The notes below the pieces were generated by a model. It worked only from the letters and a program-made list of their open reading frames with translations. It did not search any database and was not told the origin of the DNA. Positions 10,913 to 22,503 of a DNA stretch of 64,000 nucleotides are shown here, one piece after another; the first letter of the stretch is position 1; every line of letters begins with the position of its first letter. Made by a program: the position numbers and the translations under genes. Source of the stretch: Linnemannia schmuckeri (Eukaryota; Mortierellomycota; Mortierellomycetes; Mortierellales; Mortierellaceae); NCBI GenBank assembly GCA_029449235.1, contig JANATG010000005.1, positions 62,001-126,000 of the forward strand, read 5' to 3'.

Positions 10913-13254
10913 TTACTTGAGCGAAGAAAAGTCCATTGGCAGCAAGATGTTGGCCTCCATATTCTCAATTAGGCGCACTAATAACCGAGAAGGAAAGATA
11001 GTAGAAAGGGTTAGGAGCAGTTGTTGTGCGGAGGGTCAATCAAGAAAAGCTGGGAACTGATCGGATTTCGCTTACCGGTATTGTAGACAGTCTCTGCCCA
11101 GCCGTCGACCTTCCACGCCTGCTCGCGAGTCTTTTTGCGCGTCTCCAGATCACTATTTATTTCATTGTTATTGTCAAAGAATTCCAAGTTAGTCGATCAA
11201 GCGTATCAGATTCCTGTAACAGCACAAGGAGCGATCCATGTGAGTGAAACCTACGGGTAGTTCCACATGTGGTGGACATAGTTCAGCTTTCCGAGCTGAG
11301 AGAACCATGCTCCAACAGGCTCACAAAACTGGCGTCTGCACTCGAGACCACGGCGCCAGTTGGTTTCCCATTCCAGAAGGTTACCGGGCTATTATTTTTA
11401 GATAAAAAGTGCTTGTGCGTTAGCGACAAATTGGTGTGAGTGTTGCTATGGATTTCAAGGAGATGAATGTAAATGCAAATTAAAATGGGTCAAATGGGTA
11501 CCTTCAAGAGGTAGGTTCTCATCTCGTAGATGCCGCCGAGGGCGACTGGGGGTCGAGACTTCCAGAAGGCGAATTCGAGACAGATCTGGTTATCGCGGCT
11601 GATCAACATGGGTCGCAGGTCCTTCAAGAACTTTTGATACGTCTATGTGAATGTATAAGCAGATCAAAGAAAAGAAAAGTATACGAGCGGAAGCTGAATT
11701 AGAGAAAAGATCACCGATGAGAAAGAGCGCGACACCCGTTTGAGCAGGAGTAAGGGTCACGGTGCTCCGTGCATGCAGGCGGTGTGATCCACTTACTGGG
11801 TCTTTACGCAATCGATCCATCTCCTGAGCATGACCGAGGTATCCTTCAAACTCCCAGATGTGAACTATTATATATGGTAAAGAAATATGTTGAACATCAA
11901 GGTTAGTCTGTGTTGGTCTGGTAAAAGTTCTGTCATTTCCTCTCACCCACGCTCCCATCCCAAGGCAAAATGCTTTTATAGGACCGCTCGTCCAGCTTTT
12001 TCTCCCACACAACCTTGTAAAAAAAAGACACGGGTCCTGCCTTCCTCTTCTCCTGCCTTTATCGATGTCTTGTTTGCATTTGAGTTCAGTGCTCTCGAGA
12101 GACGCTCCCACCACCATCTTTTTTTCTTGTGTTTTTTTCATCCACACTATACACATATACACACATACACGCATACGCAAGATTGACAGAGACAGAGGAG
12201 TGTTCTCGGCTTTGCTCAACAAATAAAAAATATCTCCATCATTCGCCACTCCTGCCTTGCCCCATCCCATCCAAATCCAAAATCTAAAACCCAATCCAAA
12301 TATGCAACGTAACGCGTGAATATGCAGATAAACACGCATGGGTCATGGGGTATTGGGTGTAATTTCTGGTTCCCTTTTGCCTTTTGTCAGCGTCATCCTT
12401 CCTTCCTTAACGAACACAATGCAAAGATAAACACGGGTGTAATAATGGGCGCGTGAGAAAAATATACTTGCCCGCAGTGTCAAGTTCGCCGATTTCCGTC
12501 AGCCAGCTTCCAGTGAGACGGATCTTGTTATTGGACTCCTTCACAATCCTGGGGAACACATCCGACCTGTTGAAAGTTAGGGAGAATATGATAGAGAGAG
12601 GCGATGTCAGGGAGAGGAAAGAAGCCGTTGTAAATGGAGTTTTCAAGAAGGGAAAAAGACGCGTGGGAACGGATTACTTTGCACACGTTGCTACTACTTT
12701 GGCGGTCCCACGTCATGATTCTGTACAGGCTCAGGCGGACACGGCATGATAAAAGAAGAATGAATGTTGTACGTACAGAAGTTGAACATAGTCGTCAAAT
12801 CGCTCGGGTCGGATGCGGTGTCCTGGAGGTATGTCAACAATGCAAAACAGTTGATAGTGAGTATACAAGCATAAAGATTTCCTGCAAAAAACAAAAAAAA
12901 AAAAAAATAACATGACGCCTGCGTACTCTGGAGTTCGTGGACGTATTTGCCTCTAGCCAAAGAAACACCCCAGGACTCTTGACTCTGAATCTTGGGCAAG
13001 GTACCGGATCCATGGAGAATGCTGTTGACAATGCCGCTGACTTTCCCAAGAGGTTTGCTGTTGGAGGAATCTTTGTTGTTGTTGTCGGAGCCTTCAGCGT
13101 CAGTGGTGCCACCTGCTGAGTTCTTGGCCGAGGAGAGGGCGCGGGTGACCATGGGCAAGGTTGCAGCGCGGGATGATTGGATGCTAGCGGCGCGAGAAGA
13201 CGAGACCAGGGCGGCTCGGGCGAAGGAGGCTTGGCTTCTGAGAATGGCGGACAT
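10913..13254 (-). CDS. NIPSNAP family mitochondrial protein
   Basis: Eight exons: 12927..13254, 12777..12822, 12472..12566, 11797..11864, 11502..11642, 11255..11388, 11076..11152, 10913..10977, giving 317 residues. The N-terminus (MSAILRSQASFARAALVSSS) is rich in Arg, Ser and Ala without acids, a typical mitochondrial presequence. Two dimeric alpha/beta-barrel repeats follow: the first begins HELQRHRIRPERFDDYVQL with SWLTEIGELD and VHIWEFEGY, the second IYEMRTYLLKPGNLLEWETN with WFSQLGKLNYVHHMWNYPD and REQAWKVDGWAETVYN. These are the family's hallmark phrases. Animal NIPSNAPs are matrix proteins exposed on damaged mitochondria as mitophagy tags; the fungal role is not established by sequence. 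The third intron (11865..12471) needs a GC donor (G|GCAAGT) to keep frame; the nearby GT at +4 leads to a stop. Function in this organism is inferred. Confidence 0.9.
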
Positions 13255-13760
13255 GGTGGTGGAAGGAAGGCAGTTAGAGTGGGGAGGTTAAAGACTAGGA
13301 GCCGCTTCTGAGGAGGGTACTGAAGCGAGGAATAAGATAGCGTGTGGGAGGATGAAGAGTACGGTGTGTGGAGGTGTTTGGTGAAAGTATAAAGAAGTAA
13401 GAAAGAAAGAAAAGAAAGGACGGCAAGGAAAGAAAGAAGAAAATGAAGCGTTAAAAAGGGAGATGATGCGTTGAAGAAAAAGGCAAAGTGGCCCAATTCC
13501 AACGGGGGGAAGGGACCGAGCACAGTAGCGTGAGCTAAGGAAAAAAGAAAAGAGCATGATACGATATGCTAAACATAGAGTCATGTGATACAACGTATAA
13601 GCATCATATCCAGTGCGTCCCTATTCTTTTGCGTTCCAACAAGCTCTTTGCTCTTTTTTTTCAATTCTCTTTTTGCCTCTGCCCTGTCTCCTCGCATCAA
13701 CTCGCCATCCCACCAAACAACTCAACTACAAAATCCGACACAGCTCTATCTCACAGGACC
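13255..13760. promoter_or_regulatory. Divergent promoter NIPSNAP / Ima1
   Basis: 506 bp shared upstream region of two divergent genes. Each side is pyrimidine-rich on its own coding strand close to the start codon. No specific site can be named. Confidence 0.4.
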
Positions 13761-16700
13761 ATGCAGAGGAACCGCCCTGGTCCAGCTCACTTCAAAGCTG
13801 CCTTCGCAGGAGGATCCACCCAGGACATCACTGCTCGCCCTCGATCGCGCGCAGCTACCCTTAGACCGATCAACCACCCCCCAGGCTGGCTCGAGACCAT
13901 CCTCATGCGACCCATCCGAGTCGAATGCTGGTCCTGCCTTCGTCCCTCCTGGCTTCATCGTGGTCAAAAGGATGCAACCCCTCGTGACTGGACATGCCTC
14001 AACTGTCAGACCCACCAAAGACGAGACAAGGTACTTTTGGAACAGAGACTTCTGGAGATATAGAGATTGCCAAGCCTCGAACGGCAAAAATGTCAAGGAT
14101 TGAGGCAATCCTTTTTTTTTTCTCTAACATCTGGTTTGCCTGTTGATTAGGACGGAAACATCGAATCAGTGCCTGAAATGTATGATAGCACACTGAACGA
14201 GGACACATCGGAGCGTATTGGTAAGCATATCTTTTTGGATCAACTTGCGCGTACAATCGTTAGTCTGATCCGTTATGAACGGTTGTAATTTGAAAGTGCC
14301 TTTTTTCTTTTTTGAAGAATAACTCTCAGCAGGAGGACTCGGTCCGAACACCGCACGCTATGAATCCACGGTGTATCTAATGATACATATTAACGGTTGC
14401 CCATCACCCTTACAATAGCTCGAAGCCGAATATCCAGGAATCGGGCAAGATCTCATGGGTCTACCTCATCACGCTCACAGGAGGATGTTTTCTGCGACAA
14501 ATGTAGCAGTAATCAGAGAGTCATCTATCAACTGCTTAGCAACTACATACCTGACGAGGATGTAAGTGAACAAACCTACCTGGGAGAAAGCCAGTTGATA
14601 TCATCCTCTCTTGAACGCACGCCTTGTATTGACCAGACCGCCACCTTTCGATTTAGGATGAAAACTACGAAGCATTCTTGGAGAATGCGGATGCATATCG
14701 GCAGCAAGTAGAGGAGCGGTATCCATTAGCTTGCACAGATTGCCTCGATAGAGTCCAGCAAAAACTCTCCCAACAAAACTACCGAATCAAATCATCTCTG
14801 TTGAATGCAACACTCAGCAAGAGCCGTGGAGATCGTATCAGCCCGACCAGGAAATACCCGGACGCACTCTGGTTGTTGACAGGCGCAAGCTGGATCGTCT
14901 CTCATGTAGCTTGGACAGCCGTCGAACTTGGAGGTAAGAAATTTTGAAGTACTCTGGAGGATGCCGTTTTCCAAGCTTTAGCTATAGCTAGCTCTATAAC
15001 AAATATATAATTATTTACTACCAAACAGTGTTGCTCCATCTTCCAAACATTCGACCATTCGAAGCTTTGCGGCAACGGAGATATTCAGCAGAACACCCTA
15101 CACTCAACACCATTGCTGGGACAATCTCGAAACTCAACATTGCCTTTGTCTGGCCCTGGGCATCAACATTCGGACGGCCATTTCGGGATCTTCAGGAACA
15201 CGAGTATCGCATGCTCCTACTCTTGGCATTAGTTTTTGCCTCCGTTGCCAGTCTTTTTTGGGATCCGTTACAGCTGATGCAATGGAGATCGCCGCGGGCG
15301 CGGATCAGGACACGATGGTACCATTCATGGACGAAAAGAACTGCGCTCCCGCTCTTAGTTTTACAGTTCGTGGCGCTCTACTCCAATCATCTCTGGCAGG
15401 AATCACTCGTAGGCTACAGCATGGTGGCGGTGCTACATGCCCTTTATCTGGTGGCGTTTTTTACAGGACGACAAGCATTGGATCCCATCGAGCTTAGGTT
15501 TACACCCTCCGTCCCCTCCTCACCACCACTAGAAGCTTCCACTAACGAGAATGCTCGTTCAGACAACAGATCCAATGTAAGTTATCACAGACCCAAAGAC
15601 ACCAATTATCACTGCTTGTTTTGGCGGCTATTATTTTGTTTTTCTTCTACTTACCGATAACCCTGCAACTTCTGCGTTTAGCGCCCGTTGGCAGTTTCAA
15701 GGCAAGGCAGCTTTGTCGACCGATCGTTCAGTCCTCCAGCCCTTTCTCGGACGGCTTCAGATCCCTCTAATCGGTTCGCTGCTTCTCCAAGCCCTAGCTG
15801 GGCCGACTATTCAGGATCGCAATCGGATTCTCAAGACGCTAACCAAATGAACTGGTCTCCCAAGAAATCGGCATCGTCCCCGCCGACTCGCTTACCTGCC
15901 GTGTTTGGCACATACAGAGACCCGAATCAGAGAACAAATCAGGATGACCCCTTCCTGCAAGGCATGGCTCGTTTTGGACAGGATCCAGCAAACACATATA
16001 CCTCACACACCTCAACTCACAATAATGACAGGAACAACGACAACAAGTTCCGCTCAAGGGCTTATGAGCCATCGCCACTCGCCAATCCATCTCTGATCAC
16101 CAATATGAGTCTCGGCAACATCTCTTTTGGAGAAATGCTAGGATTCCCCTCGGCTAAATTTCAGCAACCTGAAAACCACTTTGCTCATCGCTCACAACCG
16201 GATTCAGGTCGATCAGAACCCTGGGCGTTTCGAAAGCCTGCAGAGTCGAAGACTAATACTTTTGGGATGGATCGGATTCACCGTCGTGGCCAGCCATCTA
16301 GACTCTCAGGACTGTCAAGAAACGCAGATGTTGATATGGAAGGGGACGGTGATGATGATGACGAAGACAACGACAACAATATTCGGAGAGGCGCATTTGG
16401 ACAACGTCGTCGGGATGCTGGTTCGGATTCGGACTTATTTGGTAACTCATTCTCCGCTATGGGTCAATCCAACCAGGCCAGAGATAGCTGGACAGTTGAC
16501 GGTCGGGAAGCCTTTGCGGCCCAGACATACTTCCCACCCGAGCCAGAGACAGGACTAGAGGATAACTTTTTCGGTGTTGTCAAGATTGTGGACGACTACC
16601 TGCCACCGAAGCAAGAGCCACGTACGATTGATGCCAGAAACTTAATGCTCAAAAAGCGTATGGCAAGGCGGTGGCTCGTCTTTATGCTCATCTGCCGTGT

Positions 16701-17507
16701 TCTGTCATTGTTGAAGGTACTTTTTGTTCATGGTGTTTGTTTTACCTGTCTCAAGGAGCGCTTGACCTGGCATCTACTAATTCTGTCACTTTGCGCCTGC
16801 CTACTACCTGCAACAATAGCCTGATGGTCAGTGGTTGGATAAGTTGCTGTGGACGAGTCATCATGTCTTTGCGATCGTTCTGCTCCATGCAACAGCATTC
16901 TGGGTTCTGGACGAGTCTCGCGCTTTGCAACGGTACTTAAACCGAAAACCATCGAAGAACGCCGAGAAGAAAACCGCCGTTGCCGTCAAGTCTAAAGATC
17001 CCTTTGAGCCAACTTCACTAGACAAGATCTGCTCTGTAAGAACCTCATTCTTGTCTTTTTATTGTTGCAAATCTCGGTCATCTCAGTTATTAACGATAAC
17101 TAACAACGATTGTTGCGCTTGGTCAATAGTATATCCTAATGATATTACTGTCGCTGCGAGTCATGAGTTTGGCTTGGGCTGTAGCTAGCAAACCAGAGCA
17201 GGGAGTTGATATGAACGACTCTTGCATTCGGGGACTGGATTTGTCTTCAGGAAAAAATATTGAGTATTGTCAGATCCCAGTGGACGATCGATACAGTGAC
17301 TTGGACTGGCCAATTGGAGCAGTGCAGCTGGCGATGCCTTGGGCTTATGATAGTGGATATGATCTGAGGACCCTGGCGTCGTATGCGGGCTGGATCCACG
17401 ACGGAGCAATTGTAGCGTTGTTTGGTGTACTGATGATGTGCGGAGCTGGAGCGCCGTCAGCCAAAGATCGTTCCAAGGCACCGGATGGGCGCAAGGTCAA
17501 GTCGTAA
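13761..17507 (+). CDS. IMA1: Ima1/Samp1-type inner nuclear membrane protein
   Basis: Eight exons: 13761..14030, 14151..14220, 14419..14561, 14657..14933, 15029..15576, 15682..16716, 16820..17035, 17130..17507, giving 978 residues. The N-terminal Ima1_N zinc region has four CxxC pairs: ECWSC, TCLNC, FCDKC and CTDC. Between them are the family phrases DGNIESVPE, CSSNQRVIYQLLSNYIPDED and QQNYRIKSSL. Four hydrophobic segments follow in exons 4-5, then a disordered Ser/Asp-rich stretch in exon 6. A C-terminal group of about four membrane helices includes RRWLVFMLICRVLSLLK and DGAIVALFGVLMMCGAG. Family members sit in the inner nuclear envelope and tie heterochromatin and centrosome-attached chromatin to the membrane (S. 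pombe Ima1, human Samp1/NET5). The acidic run in exon 6 (about 16340-16380) could contact basic partners; that is speculation. ATG at 13761 is the first in frame. Confidence 0.87.
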
Positions 17508-17835
17508 GATTTATTACACGACGCGTTTCCTTTTTTTTTCATTTTCTTTTTCTTTGTCTTGAACAGGCAGAAATAAACTCCAGGCAGCCAGCCACAAAAG
17601 AAGAGAGAAAAAAAAAGGGGACCTGAGCCTTCCTCATCTCTCTCGTGTCACACTTCCATTCGCTTTATTCGCTCCTTTTTTTTCCTTTCGTCTTCATTCA
17701 TTCTTTTTTTTTCTTTTCTCATCAAACCATCCATTCCTTAACCAAAACTCATCAACAAACGACACCTACACGCCAACTAAACATCAGGGAGAAACCCTAA
17801 TAAGGAACACCGCCGCCAACTGAACAACAGGAGAC
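17508..17835. promoter_or_regulatory. Uso1 promoter and leader
   Basis: 328 bp between tandem genes, with T/C-rich tracts around 17640-17720 and an A/C-rich leader just before the ATG. No individual site recognised. Confidence 0.4.
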
Positions 17836-20800
17836 ATGAACTTTTTCGCAAGCGGGCTGAACACCCTTCGAGGTCAGAAGGGGCAGCACCAGACTGGGTC
17901 CGAGACCATCGATAGACTCTGCGACAGAATCGAGCATGCCACCCTTCTCGAAGACAGACGTGCCTCGGTCCTCGCCCTCAAGTCCTGCTCCCGAGAACAC
18001 AGACGGGTAATCATCCTTCTTTGTCTTGTAAACGATGAGTTGCATGCTGAACGTGTCTGGGAGCAGCGGACGGATGAGTAAAGCACAGTAACTGGAACGC
18101 TTTGACGATGATAAATGAACATTTACTTACATTAATGAACTTCTCTTTTTCTTTCTGGTGGCCATCTTTTCAGGACATTGGTGCGAGGGGTGCCAGGGTT
18201 CTATGCAAGGTTTTGCATCAGGACAATGCGGATATCGATATCACCAAGGCTGTTCTAGAGACATTGACAGTGTTATGTCAACCCGAGTCGGTAATTGCCC
18301 ACCAGAGTCTTTCTCATGCTCAACGACGGTTTGTGCTTTTGTCACAAAAGCCGTAAACCAATAGCTAATCCTACCTTCCACTGCAATCTTGACTGCCAAT
18401 AGGACCGTGAAGAAGCACTGGATTTTGCACTGGAGATTTCAAAAGCTATCCTCGAGGTAAAGGGCCTACAGTAGTTATTACAAGTTGATTGTGATCAGTT
18501 ATACTTTGACAGACCTCCTTGGAAACTAATTGACAGCTGACATTTCATTTCTTCGGTAGGATGCGAGCAACGTGACAATTTTGCTGGACATGCTGGAAGA
18601 ATACGATTTTTACGTGCGGTTCCACGTGGTATCGCTCCTCGCCACGCTGGTCCTGAGCAACACTGACCGCCTTCAGGAATGCATCCTTACTTCACCCATG
18701 GGAATGTCGAGGCTGATGGCGCTTCTGGACGATCGTCGCGAGATTATCCGCAATGGTGAGAGATACCGCAATGAAAACCATCTTTGATCGAGTTGCTACT
18801 GGGACCTCGCTCCTAACCTTTGTTGTCTCTCAATCGACCATATTCCTTAGAGGGCCTCCTACTGTTGATTTCATTGACAGAGTCCAATGCAGATCTTCAA
18901 AAGATTGTGGCGTTTGAGAATGCATTCGAAAGACTACTGGCGATCATCGATGAGGAGGGCGCTATCTCTGGAGGCATCATTGTCCAGGACTGTCTTCAAC
19001 TTGTGCAGAACCTCTTGCGATACAACGTTTCAAATCAGGTACGGTGGTATGTTTCAACAAGCGAGTAATGGCTCTACTCAGGATACAACTTTTCTCGGAG
19101 GTTGGTTCCTTACCATTACCTTTTTCTTTGCACTTGATACGGTAGAACTATTTCCGCGAGACGAGCTGCATTCAGAGGATTCCAGCTCTGTTCAACGAGG
19201 TGATCTTGGACGACAATGGAAAGCACGATGCTTCAATGAAGGATGTCTGGTCGGATCAAAAGGGCAACAACATGATCATGGTGTTGGAGCTCATCCGTGT
19301 CCTGGTTGTCCCAGACCACTCTAACACGACTCCCAACCAGGTATGGGACCCTTTCCAAGTTCACTTTTGAGCTTACTGGAAATACGTGCCTCAATGTCCA
19401 TATAAACGTTATACTCACAAAATCGCTTTCTCCCCTTCGACCGGTTACTTGTGACCATCCCAATTAGAAATCGATGTACCAGTGCGGGATTCTTCAGCTG
19501 TTGATTGACGTCTCGCTGACCTCCAACGCCCCACAGCGTGTTAAAGCTAGTGCATTCTACGCGTTGGCAGAGCTGATTCGACTCAACAAAGTGAACCAAG
19601 ATGCGCTTTCCAAAACAGTTATTATACCCGCCCACCCACCTGCCTTTATTGCAGAAGCTCACAACTCAGCCTTGACACCTTCAAGTCGATCTTCGGCTCA
19701 ACTTTCACGCTCATCATTCCAGTCTGGACGCAATTCGGCTCTTGGAGAACATCGACCATTCGAACAACGGGAGCGGTGTCCGGCCATTGTCGAAGTCGTT
19801 GCTATTGCTGTCGGAAAATACCCGGGATGCACTTACTCTGTCAGAGCCGCCGCCACTTGTCTGTTCCAGGTAATTGACACAGTCTTTTGTTTGACAGTGG
19901 GGAATACTCAGTCTTTATTTGGACATGAGGGTGAATTCATGGTAACCTATTTGTTTGTCAATTATAGACGTTTGTGCTGGAGAATCCTGACACTCAGATG
20001 GTGCTGGCCACAACACTGAACCCACCACCAGATGACAACCCCAACACTCCGTCCAATGGTAAGTTCTATGCGCTGTACCAGGACATTGCCACATGCACCA
20101 TCTCAGTATCCCTTAAACTTCTCTAACTGGAAACTTTTTATTACCATTCTCTGTAGAAAAACCCCAGTCACCTGGAACATTGCTGCTGGAGGCATTACAA
20201 GGATGGCAGGAAGATAATGAGACAGGAGCGATAGATCCGTATAACAGTTGGTTTGCGACGGTCCTGTTTTCACATATTCTTCAAAACAACCCACGCGCCA
20301 AATCCATTGCATTGGCCATTACATTTGGCGACGAGGAAAACGGTAGGTTATTTATTTAGGATGGATTTATGTTGAGACGAAGTACTTTCAAAACTGACCC
20401 CTAAATTTGTGTCTGGATGTACAATAATAGGGGAGGATCCAGTGTCGTTGATTCATGCAATTGCTGCTGCTCTTATGGTAGCTGTCAAGGGTCAGTCTGA
20501 TCCGCGCGTCGCTTTGGGTTATCTGGCTCTTCTCTGCGTATGGTGCTACGACAGCCCCAAGAGTATCAAGGACTTTTTGTCAGAAGGAGTCCATCTTCAG
20601 TTTGTAAGTCTTTGTCGAGGCCTCATTGCAATGCATGGTCAACACTTTTCCATTGCCATGCTTTAACAAAGCGAATATGATTATATGTGTATGATGTATA
20701 GTTGATAGAGCTGATCAGTCCGTCGTCAAAGGAAGACCCAATGGTTCAGGGACTGGCAGCTTTCTTGCTTGGTATTTGTTACGAGTTCAACTGGGAACAA

Positions 20801-21706
20801 GACGCTCTTATTACCCGTGCGACCATCCAACCCATTATTTTGAGCCGCATTGGACTTGACCATTTTGCAGCTTGCATCACTCGGGTGCGAGAGTCCAAGC
20901 CCTTCAAAGCAGCCGTGCCGTTTATGGTTGTCCTTCCGTCCGAGGAAGGTGGTGGAAGGTTGCCTGATCTGTACTTTGACTATTCCTTTGTTGAGTTTCT
21001 CAAGCGCACCTTCGGTGAGTATCTTGTTTTATCTTTAAAAATTCATGACATTTTACACCGAGGAAATTTCTGTACATGAACTGACTGCGCTATGTAATCT
21101 ATATGGTTGTAGAGAGTACTCAAAAGTCGATTATGGTGTCGCCCACCAAGAGTCGTCCTTTGGCAGGATTGTCAGCTTCGGATCAAGCAGAGACAGAGTC
21201 GCAGATGGCATCGATGCAGGCCAAGATTGCAGCACAGAGTAGTGAGGTTGCTAACCTGAAGTCAAGCCATGACGCTGAGTTGGTTAACTTGAGGTTGAGC
21301 CATGAAGCTGAGCTGGCTAGTTTCAAGGCGAAGCACGACGCAGAGGTTGCAGACCTGAGATCAAAGCTTGACGAGGCCCACAGGATGCTTTCTCAACAGG
21401 TACGTTCTTGTATTCATGATTGCGGCCGCTATTGTTTGTTCTTTGTTCGATCGTTGCTATTTTATTTTATTTTTGACTTGTATCTCTAACTATGTTTCCG
21501 TCTTATGAATGTAGGCCCATGAGAGAAGAGAGCATGAGGCGGTGTCGAGAGAGTTGGAAGAGTTGAGGGTACAGGTGCGTGAGCGCCAGGAGCGTCATGA
21601 GGCACTGGAGAAGGAACATGAGGACCTGTTAATTTGTTTGGCTGAGCAGGATGAGGAGCTGAGTGGATTGAAGGAGCACATCCTTGCCCTTGGGATCAAC
21701 AAGTAG
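17836..21706 (+). CDS. USO1: Vesicle tethering factor Uso1/p115
   Basis: Golgi tether acting with Rab1/Ypt1 and COPII vesicles. Thirteen exons: 17836..18006, 18174..18290, 18403..18456, 18560..18755, 18851..19038, 19146..19340, 19468..19869, 19968..20058, 20157..20342, 20431..20603, 20702..21014, 21113..21399, 21515..21706, giving 854 residues. The globular head is an armadillo-like repeat array: TIDRLCDRIEHATLLEDRRA and EYDFYVRFHVVSLLATLVLS are close to p115 phrases, as are the conserved YDSPKSIKDFLSEG and LPDLYFDYSFVEFLK. The last two exons encode a coiled coil with heptads and repeated E/L phrases (SHDAELVNLRLSHEAELASF). The coiled coil is short, about 190 residues, nearer to animal p115 than to the long S. 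cerevisiae Uso1 rod. It ends LGINK without the acidic tail of animal p115. The assignment is secure. Confidence 0.92.
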
Positions 21707-22503
21707 TATTGCAGCAAATTTCATAGAATACAAATGAGAAATATATACACACTATTTTTTTCAGGCACCATCACCCATCACGTTCGATAATCAGTTCTCG
21801 ATCAGTTGCGTTCGGATTAAACAAAAGAATAGATACAAGGAAAGGAAAGAAAAGGAAAGAAAAGAGAGAGAGAAGTGACCAAAGTAGAAATTGGCCAATC
21901 AGAGTCGAGGAGGTCCAATTTTTTTCCACGGTCTGTGGCTTGGCAGGTTGCTTCAAGCCCTTGTCGCGTTTCTTTCCCTTTGGTCTCCCCTGCACAAGAA
22001 ATTCGATTCACACGGGTGCACTTTTTGCACTCTTGCAGACAGACAGGACAGGTACACCAAGTACAGACAGATGACAGAGAGAGACACACACACAAACAAC
22101 CCGCTTCGGCTCTCTCTGCCTCTCCTTTGTGCCTTTACTTTATGACTTTTCTCTCCCTGTCTTCTTTTCTTTTCGTCCTCTTTTCTCTTTACCTTCCTCT
22201 TTTTCTTTCTTCTTTCTCTACTCCACTCCATCCTCACCTCCCCGCTCTCTCTCTTTCTCTCTCTCCCATCCTTTCCTCATTCTCATTCTGGACCCCTATT
22301 TTTGCTCTCTTTTATTATCCATATTTTACGCCTGAGCGCTTCTATTTTTTTTTTTTTTTTCTTTCTCCACTCTCACACCCATCCTCGTCCATCTCTCTTG
22401 CCTTCAGGACTCGGCTCCATCTCTCTCTCTCTTTTTCTTTCTCTCTCCTCGGATCGGATCTCATTCTCAAACACACTCCTTTCATATAAACACACGCAAC
22501 AAG
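21707..22503. promoter_or_regulatory. Methylmalonyl-CoA mutase promoter with long pyrimidine leader
   Basis: 797 bp. From about 22095 to 22480 the plus strand is almost entirely C and T (CTCTCT, TTTCTTTC blocks), ending 20 bp before the ATG. This is the clearest case of the window-wide pattern of pyrimidine tracts before start codons. No gene seen. Confidence 0.45.
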
